Source: an uncultured Ruminococcus sp. (GTDB taxonomy: Bacteria > Bacillota > Clostridia > Oscillospirales > Acutalibacteraceae). Taken from it: a DNA stretch of 7,897 nucleotides. Made by a program: the position numbers and the translations under genes. Positions 5,421 through 7,897 of the stretch are shown one piece after another (positions within the stretch are counted from its first letter, which is position 1; each line of letters opens with the position of its first letter). Location: the NCBI GenBank assembly GCA_937892835.1, contig CALBHM010000181.1:1-7897 (forward strand), read 5' to 3'. The notes under the pieces were generated by a model. The model had not been told where the DNA came from and made no database searches. It worked only from the letters and a program-made list of their open reading frames with translations.

Positions 5421-5495
5421 ATGGTTTTATTATTTACTTATAGGAATTCTTGTGACGAATTACTGCCATTGTTATATTCCTTTGAAAAAAACTGA
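5421..5495 (+). CDS. Short ORF of 24 codons, possible leader peptide
   Basis: Starts at ATG 5421 with a strong GGGAGGG at 5407-5413 and 7-base spacing, and ends at TGA 5493-5495. The predicted peptide (beginning MVLLFTYRNSCDELL) matches nothing I recognise. It sits about 30 bases below a strong promoter and its codons 6-9 lie in one arm of a 12-bp inverted repeat, so it may be a regulatory leader ORF. It could also be the remnant of a longer gene. Confidence 0.5.
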   Translation: MVLLFTYRNSCDELLPLLYSFEKN

Positions 5496-5547
5496 ACAGA
5501 GAGTATCAATGCACAGTAGAGTTGACACATAAGTTATTCCTATAAGT
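5436..5547. repeat. 12-bp inverted repeat with 88-bp interval
   Basis: ACTTATAGGAAT (5436-5447) and its exact complement ATTCCTATAAGT (5536-5547), spanning 112 bases. The left arm is inside the short ORF; the right arm lies 5' of the secreted protein gene. Pairing in the transcript would enclose the end of the short ORF, consistent with an attenuation-type leader; the ends of a small mobile insertion are an alternative. Confidence 0.7.
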
Positions 5548-5644
5548 TTAGGTATAATTTATGTGTTTTTTGTTAGCTGGAAAAGGTGGAATTAAAACAA
5601 GATTAAATAAATTAGACAATGTGTATATAGGAAAGGAGCAAGTT

Positions 5645-6361
5645 ATGAAAAAGTTATTTATTAGTATAATATGTGTAATATCGTGTCTAACTTTAAATTC
5701 GTTGTTTGTTTTAGCGGAAGAATCGGATATGAATCAAAATTATGTAAATATAGCTCAGGAAGTGGTACAACAACATGTTGTGAGTGTTGATACGGGAGAA
5801 AAGCAACAGAATTATAATGATGTTTCAACAGCAGTAGACACATATTTGAGCAATAAAGAAGCAGTAGCTGCTAAAGATTTACAGAAAAATAATTATAATG
5901 TGGAAACATCAGTAGTTGATTACAAAGTATCTGATGGAGTAACTTATATAAAGATAAATGTAATTGCTTCGTGGAATTATGTAGAAGATATTGATTCAGG
6001 ATATGGTAAGGACATAGATGTTTTAATAGATAATGCAACTGGAAAAGTTATAGATGTATATGAACAGTTTAACGAATTTGATAATATTGTTCGGGGCGAT
6101 AATGTCAATATTCTAAATGCGAATGAAAGACTAACAGATGAGGTTGCCTCGGTATCATCTCGTGTATATGCTAATAAGATGAAAGATGTTGAACTTATGA
6201 TAGAAAAAAACATAGAAGATGATAGGGCTTCGTTAGAAAATAAAGTTAGTCTTATGAGTACAAATGCTTACTCTTGGATTTACCATGATGATGTAGTTGC
6301 ATATGCCAGAGCAAATTATAATAAAGATACACCGGCAAGAGGAAATGCCTCTGTTCCTTAA
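5645..6361 (+). CDS. Secreted protein with Amidase_6-like N-terminal region, catalytic part absent
   Basis: 238 residues to the first stop. The ATG at 5645 has AAAGGAG at 5632-5638 with 6-base spacing and starts a typical signal peptide (MKKLFISIICVISCLTLN..FVLA, cleavage likely before EE at about residue 25). An in-frame ATG at 5561 has no ribosome binding site. Residues about 60-150 resemble the immunoglobulin-like region preceding the amidase domain in exported Amidase_6 proteins (SGYGKDIDVLIDN..FDNIVRG). Residues about 210-225 (IYHDDVVAYARANYN) match the start of the amidase domain, but the catalytic G-x-D-C-x-N-F-V-S block never appears. The protein is therefore probably not an active hydrolase. 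The neighbouring frame continues coherently to 6479 (see that entry). Confidence 0.75.
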   Translation: MKKLFISIICVISCLTLNSLFVLAEESDMNQNYVNIAQEVVQQHVVSVDTGEKQQNYNDVSTAVDTYLSNKEAVAAKDLQKNNYNVETSVVDYKVSDGVTYIKINVIASWNYVEDIDSGYGKDIDVLIDNATGKVIDVYEQFNEFDNIVRGDNVNILNANERLTDEVASVSSRVYANKMKDVELMIEKNIEDDRASLENKVSLMSTNAYSWIYHDDVVAYARANYNKDTPARGNASVP

Positions 6362-6479
6362 GGTGCCATTAGTAACAGGAAGAACTGGTGATGGCGCATA
6401 TAATAATAATCAGACGGCAACAAGTGTATATGGTTCTAATGCAAAGAGAATTTTACATTTATATAACTATGGAGCATAA
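6360..6479 (+). pseudogene. Out-of-frame 3' end of the secreted protein gene
   Basis: Skipping one base at CCT-T-AAG (6356-6362) joins the upstream frame to 39 more codons (KVPLVTGRTGDGAYNNNQTA onward, ending NYGA), giving 277 residues in total. The terminator begins 15 bases after this second stop, not after 6361, which suggests the original gene ended at 6479. Either a single-base insertion disrupted the gene or a +1 shift at CCT TAA allows read-through. The tail has no recognised domain. Confidence 0.6.
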
Positions 6480-6493
6480 TTATTTTGAAATTC

Positions 6494-6540
6494 AAAAGAA
6501 ATAACACCGAGCTTATGAGTAGCTCGGTGTTATTTCTTTT
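6494..6540. terminator. Strong bidirectional rho-independent terminator
   Basis: A perfect 20-bp stem (6494-6513 with 6521-6540) and 7-base loop TATGAGT. The stem carries A-rich and T-rich ends (AAAAGAAAT..ATTTCTTTT), so it can stop transcription from either side. It closes the secreted protein unit and insulates the integrase promoter. Confidence 0.93.
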
Positions 6541-6541
6541 A

Positions 6542-6595
6542 GTAAAACGGTTTACCCGATTTACGCAAACAGCGTGAACGGGTAAACCGTTTTAC
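6542..6595. repeat. Perfect 17-bp inverted repeat with inner 7-bp arms, upstream of the integrase promoter
   Basis: GTAAAACGGTTTACCCG (6542-6558) and its exact complement (6579-6595) enclose TTTACGC-AAACA-GCGTGAA (6560-6578), which pairs again with one G-T wobble and one bulged A. The total is 24 paired positions in 54 bases. There is no T-run after it, and a good terminator already sits one base upstream, so it is unlikely to be a terminator. Its place just before the recombinase promoter makes it a candidate recombinase- or regulator-binding site. Confidence 0.85.
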
Positions 6596-6614
6596 GGATA
6601 TTTTACATAGTATG

Positions 6615-6643
6615 TTGACAAAGATTTTAAGTTGTGGTATAAT
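6615..6643 (+). promoter_or_regulatory. Sigma-A promoter of the structured RNA and integrase
   Basis: TTGACA (6615-6620), a 17-base spacer and TATAAT (6638-6643) preceded by TGG. All consensus positions match. Transcription should start near 6650, about 485 bases before the integrase start codon. Confidence 0.93.
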
Positions 6644-6649
6644 AGAAAA

Positions 6650-7095
6650 TGATAAAAAGGCTCGTCTGAGCGAGGGTAAATAGGACTTAGGCTCAGAGCG
6701 TTCCGGCAGTTTGCCGGAGGTGTATTATTTTATAATACAGAAGCCATATAGGTTTGATGCGCCTATGTGATACAAGGCTTGCCTTAGTAACCTTTGTGAA
6801 TTGGAAAAGTGTATCATTGACCTTTGCACCGGTAATCTTTTGAAAGTGCATTGTAAGTAAAAGTATCGTGAGTGTAGCCGGACATACTGATAAAGTGCCG
6901 GAGAGAGGCTGTACTCTACAAAAAGCCGACAGAACCTTAACTGCCGTAGAAAGTTATAAAATAATAAATAAGGCTGCACACATAAGCAAGAAGAAAAAGT
7001 GTAGGAAGAAATTCCAACCCGGTCACACATAAGACCTAAAAAAGTGTACTTTTGCTGAATGTCGGGGATTTTATTACGGCAGGAGGCGGCTTTGC
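6650..7095 (+). ncRNA. Long structured RNA, leader of the integrase operon or independent ncRNA
   Basis: About 450 bases with no credible + strand ORF but many helices. In order: TCTGAGC (6665-6671) with GCTCAGA; a perfect TCCGGCA-GTT-TGCCGGA hairpin (6702-6718); TGTATTAT-TTT-ATAATACA (6721-6739); a two-part arm AAGC/GCTT enclosing CATATAGG/CCTATGTG (6741-6780); TGCAC (6825-6829)/GTGCA (6846-6850); CCGG-CA/TGCCGG (6878-6901); a GAAA tetraloop hairpin GGAA/TTCC (7004-7015); and GGTC/GACC (7021-7036). Two nested long-range helices close the 3' part: AAAGCCG (6922-6928) with CGGCTTT (7087-7093), and inside it TGCCGTA (6942-6948) with TACGGCA (7075-7081). It ends about 40 bases before the integrase start. 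I do not recognise the class; ROOL, GOLLD, raiA and intron RNAs were considered without a motif match from memory. Confidence 0.7.
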
Positions 7096-7134
7096 TTTAA
7101 CACATTTGAACAACAGGGAAAGGAGGTTTTTCTG

Positions 7135-7897
7135 TTGGGAAGAAAAAATAAATCGTACTCAAAGACTCTTCATCAGCAAGCGTATGAGAAATTGACAAGT
7201 ATGCAAGCGTTTGGAGAAAGTAAAAAAGAGGCGGTCAAAGACGGAACGGATAAAGAAAAAATTTTTTCTTTTAACACCTACAAAAGTTATTGGAAACATA
7301 TAAAATATTTCATCAAGTATGTGCAGGAGAAATATCCGAAATGTACTACGATGAAAAGTGCAAAAAAATATGTGAATGAATGGCTGCAGAAGCGTGAGGC
7401 AGAGGGAATGTCTGCACCGACAATGCACCTCGAGGCGAAAGCATTAGGAAAATATTATGGTATAAGTCCCGATGATGAAAATTATTATAAGCCTCCGAAG
7501 CGGCACAGGGAAAACATCACCAGAAGCCGGGGCGATGCAGTTAGAGATAAACATTTTTCAAAGGCAAATAATGATGAATTGATAAAGTTCTGCAAAGGAA
7601 CCGGTTTAAGACGGTGCGAATTAAATGCTATAAAAGGCTGTGATATAATAACTAAAACCGACATCGAGGCGGAGATTTTAAAACTTGAAAATATTCCTGA
7701 AGAAAAGCGGACAGAGAGCGTAGAAAAAAGGCTTGATATTCTGAAAGATACAAGGCTTTTTGATGAGGAATATTATATACACATCCGCAGAGGGATAGGA
7801 AAAGGCGGCAGAGAGCGGTACAGTCCGATTGTCGGGAAGAATGCGGATCAGATAATAGAGAGAATGAAAGATACTCCGAACAATAAAAAAGTTTGGG
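7135..7897 (+). CDS. Tyrosine recombinase/integrase, N-terminal part (3' end at window edge), TTG start
   Basis: Begins at TTG 7135, with a strong AGGAGG at 7121-7126 and 8-base spacing; there is no ATG nearby in frame. 254 codons lie in the window. Residues about 44-110 form the helical core-binding domain (FNTYKSYWKHIKYFIKY onward). The first catalytic Arg is R159 in TGLRRCEL, and the beta-hairpin Lys motif GKGGRERYSP is near residues 221-230. Between them is a Lys/Glu-rich helical stretch (about 170-205) longer than in usual XerC/D-type enzymes. The H-x-x-R, GH and Tyr motifs lie in the fragment at 1-396; joined, they give a complete 342-residue enzyme. The gene follows the long structured RNA without a visible terminator, so RNA and protein are probably expressed together. 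Confidence 0.93.
   Translation, partial: MGRKNKSYSKTLHQQAYEKLTSMQAFGESKKEAVKDGTDKEKIFSFNTYKSYWKHIKYFIKYVQEKYPKCTTMKSAKKYVNEWLQKREAEGMSAPTMHLEAKALGKYYGISPDDENYYKPPKRHRENITRSRGDAVRDKHFSKANNDELIKFCKGTGLRRCELNAIKGCDIITKTDIEAEILKLENIPEEKRTESVEKRLDILKDTRLFDEEYYIHIRRGIGKGGRERYSPIVGKNADQIIERMKDTPNNKKVW
7768..7897 (+). repeat. Terminal direct repeat, right copy
   Basis: The partner of 1-130, with four mismatches, inside the integrase gene. Overlaying the copies closes the window into a circle of 7,767 bases and restores the integrase frame exactly. Confidence 0.95.

Noticed and set aside
5522..5558. TTGACA (5522) and TATAAT (5553) as a second promoter
   Set aside because: The spacer is 25 bases, too long for sigma-A; the 13-base alternative at TATAAG is too short.
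5561..5644. Upstream ATG extending the secreted protein by 28 residues
   Set aside because: No ribosome binding site, and it would place charged residues ahead of a clean signal peptide; the ATG at 5645 has AAAGGAG at good spacing.
6725..7030. 101-codon minus-strand ORF opposite the structured RNA
   Set aside because: No ribosome binding site or promoter on that strand, Cys- and Tyr-rich composition unlike the real genes here, and it is explained by the complement of the structured RNA.
6650..7095. Group I or group II intron
   Set aside because: No recognisable group II domain V or group I core sequences, no intron-encoded reverse transcriptase or homing endonuclease, and no split gene around it.
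7159..7428. 89-codon minus-strand ORF
   Set aside because: Lies fully inside the integrase coding sequence and its protein is low-complexity Phe/Leu/His-rich, as expected of a shadow frame.

Overview
The window looks like an almost complete small plasmid, or a plasmid-like circular element, from a low-GC Gram-positive anaerobe, probably a gut or rumen Clostridia/Lachnospiraceae-type bacterium. This rests on AT-rich coding sequence, strong AGGAGG-type ribosome binding sites, several near-perfect sigma-A promoters (TTGACA, 17 bp, TATAAT), and gene families typical of Firmicutes mobile DNA. The first 130 bases match the last 130 at 126 positions. Three of the four differences are synonymous and one changes Ser to Ala. 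Joining the ends gives a circle of about 7,767 bp in which the two partial integrase fragments become one in-frame 342-residue tyrosine recombinase with all catalytic motifs. The alternative is a chromosomal segment between two paralogous integrase copies. The sequence alone cannot exclude this, but the repeat sits exactly at both window ends, which favours a circle.

Layout on the + strand unless stated: integrase C-terminal part (1-396) and a coupled coiled-coil protein (409-1170); inverted-repeat DNA (1185-1247); a RelB/DinJ-type antitoxin with a YoeB-type toxin (1409-1933) and terminator; a convergent TTG-start 54-residue antitoxin-like gene on the minus strand (1971-2135) with its own consensus promoter; a putative origin and structured leader with an 18-bp direct repeat, an AT-rich stretch and an attenuator-like hairpin (2236-2625); a primase-polymerase-like replication protein (2665-4212); a RelB/YafQ toxin-antitoxin pair (4286-4817); a helix-turn-helix/coiled-coil plasmid maintenance protein whose gene carries three 23-bp iteron-like repeats (4842-5360); a promoter, 24-codon leader ORF and 12-bp inverted repeat (5357-5547); a secreted protein resembling the non-catalytic N-terminal part of Amidase_6 proteins, apparently frameshifted (5645-6479); a strong terminator and a second, larger perfect inverted repeat (6494-6595); then a consensus promoter, about 450 nt of highly structured non-coding RNA, and the integrase N-terminal part starting at TTG (7135-7897).

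As a unit, the replication protein, the origin-like region and the iteron-bearing HTH protein would replicate and maintain the element. The two toxin-antitoxin pairs plus the lone antitoxin-like gene would stabilise it. The tyrosine recombinase would integrate it or resolve multimers. The least ordinary parts are the long structured RNA ahead of the integrase with a perfect 17-bp inverted repeat just upstream, and the iterons inside a coding sequence, where the same DNA repeat is read in two different frames.
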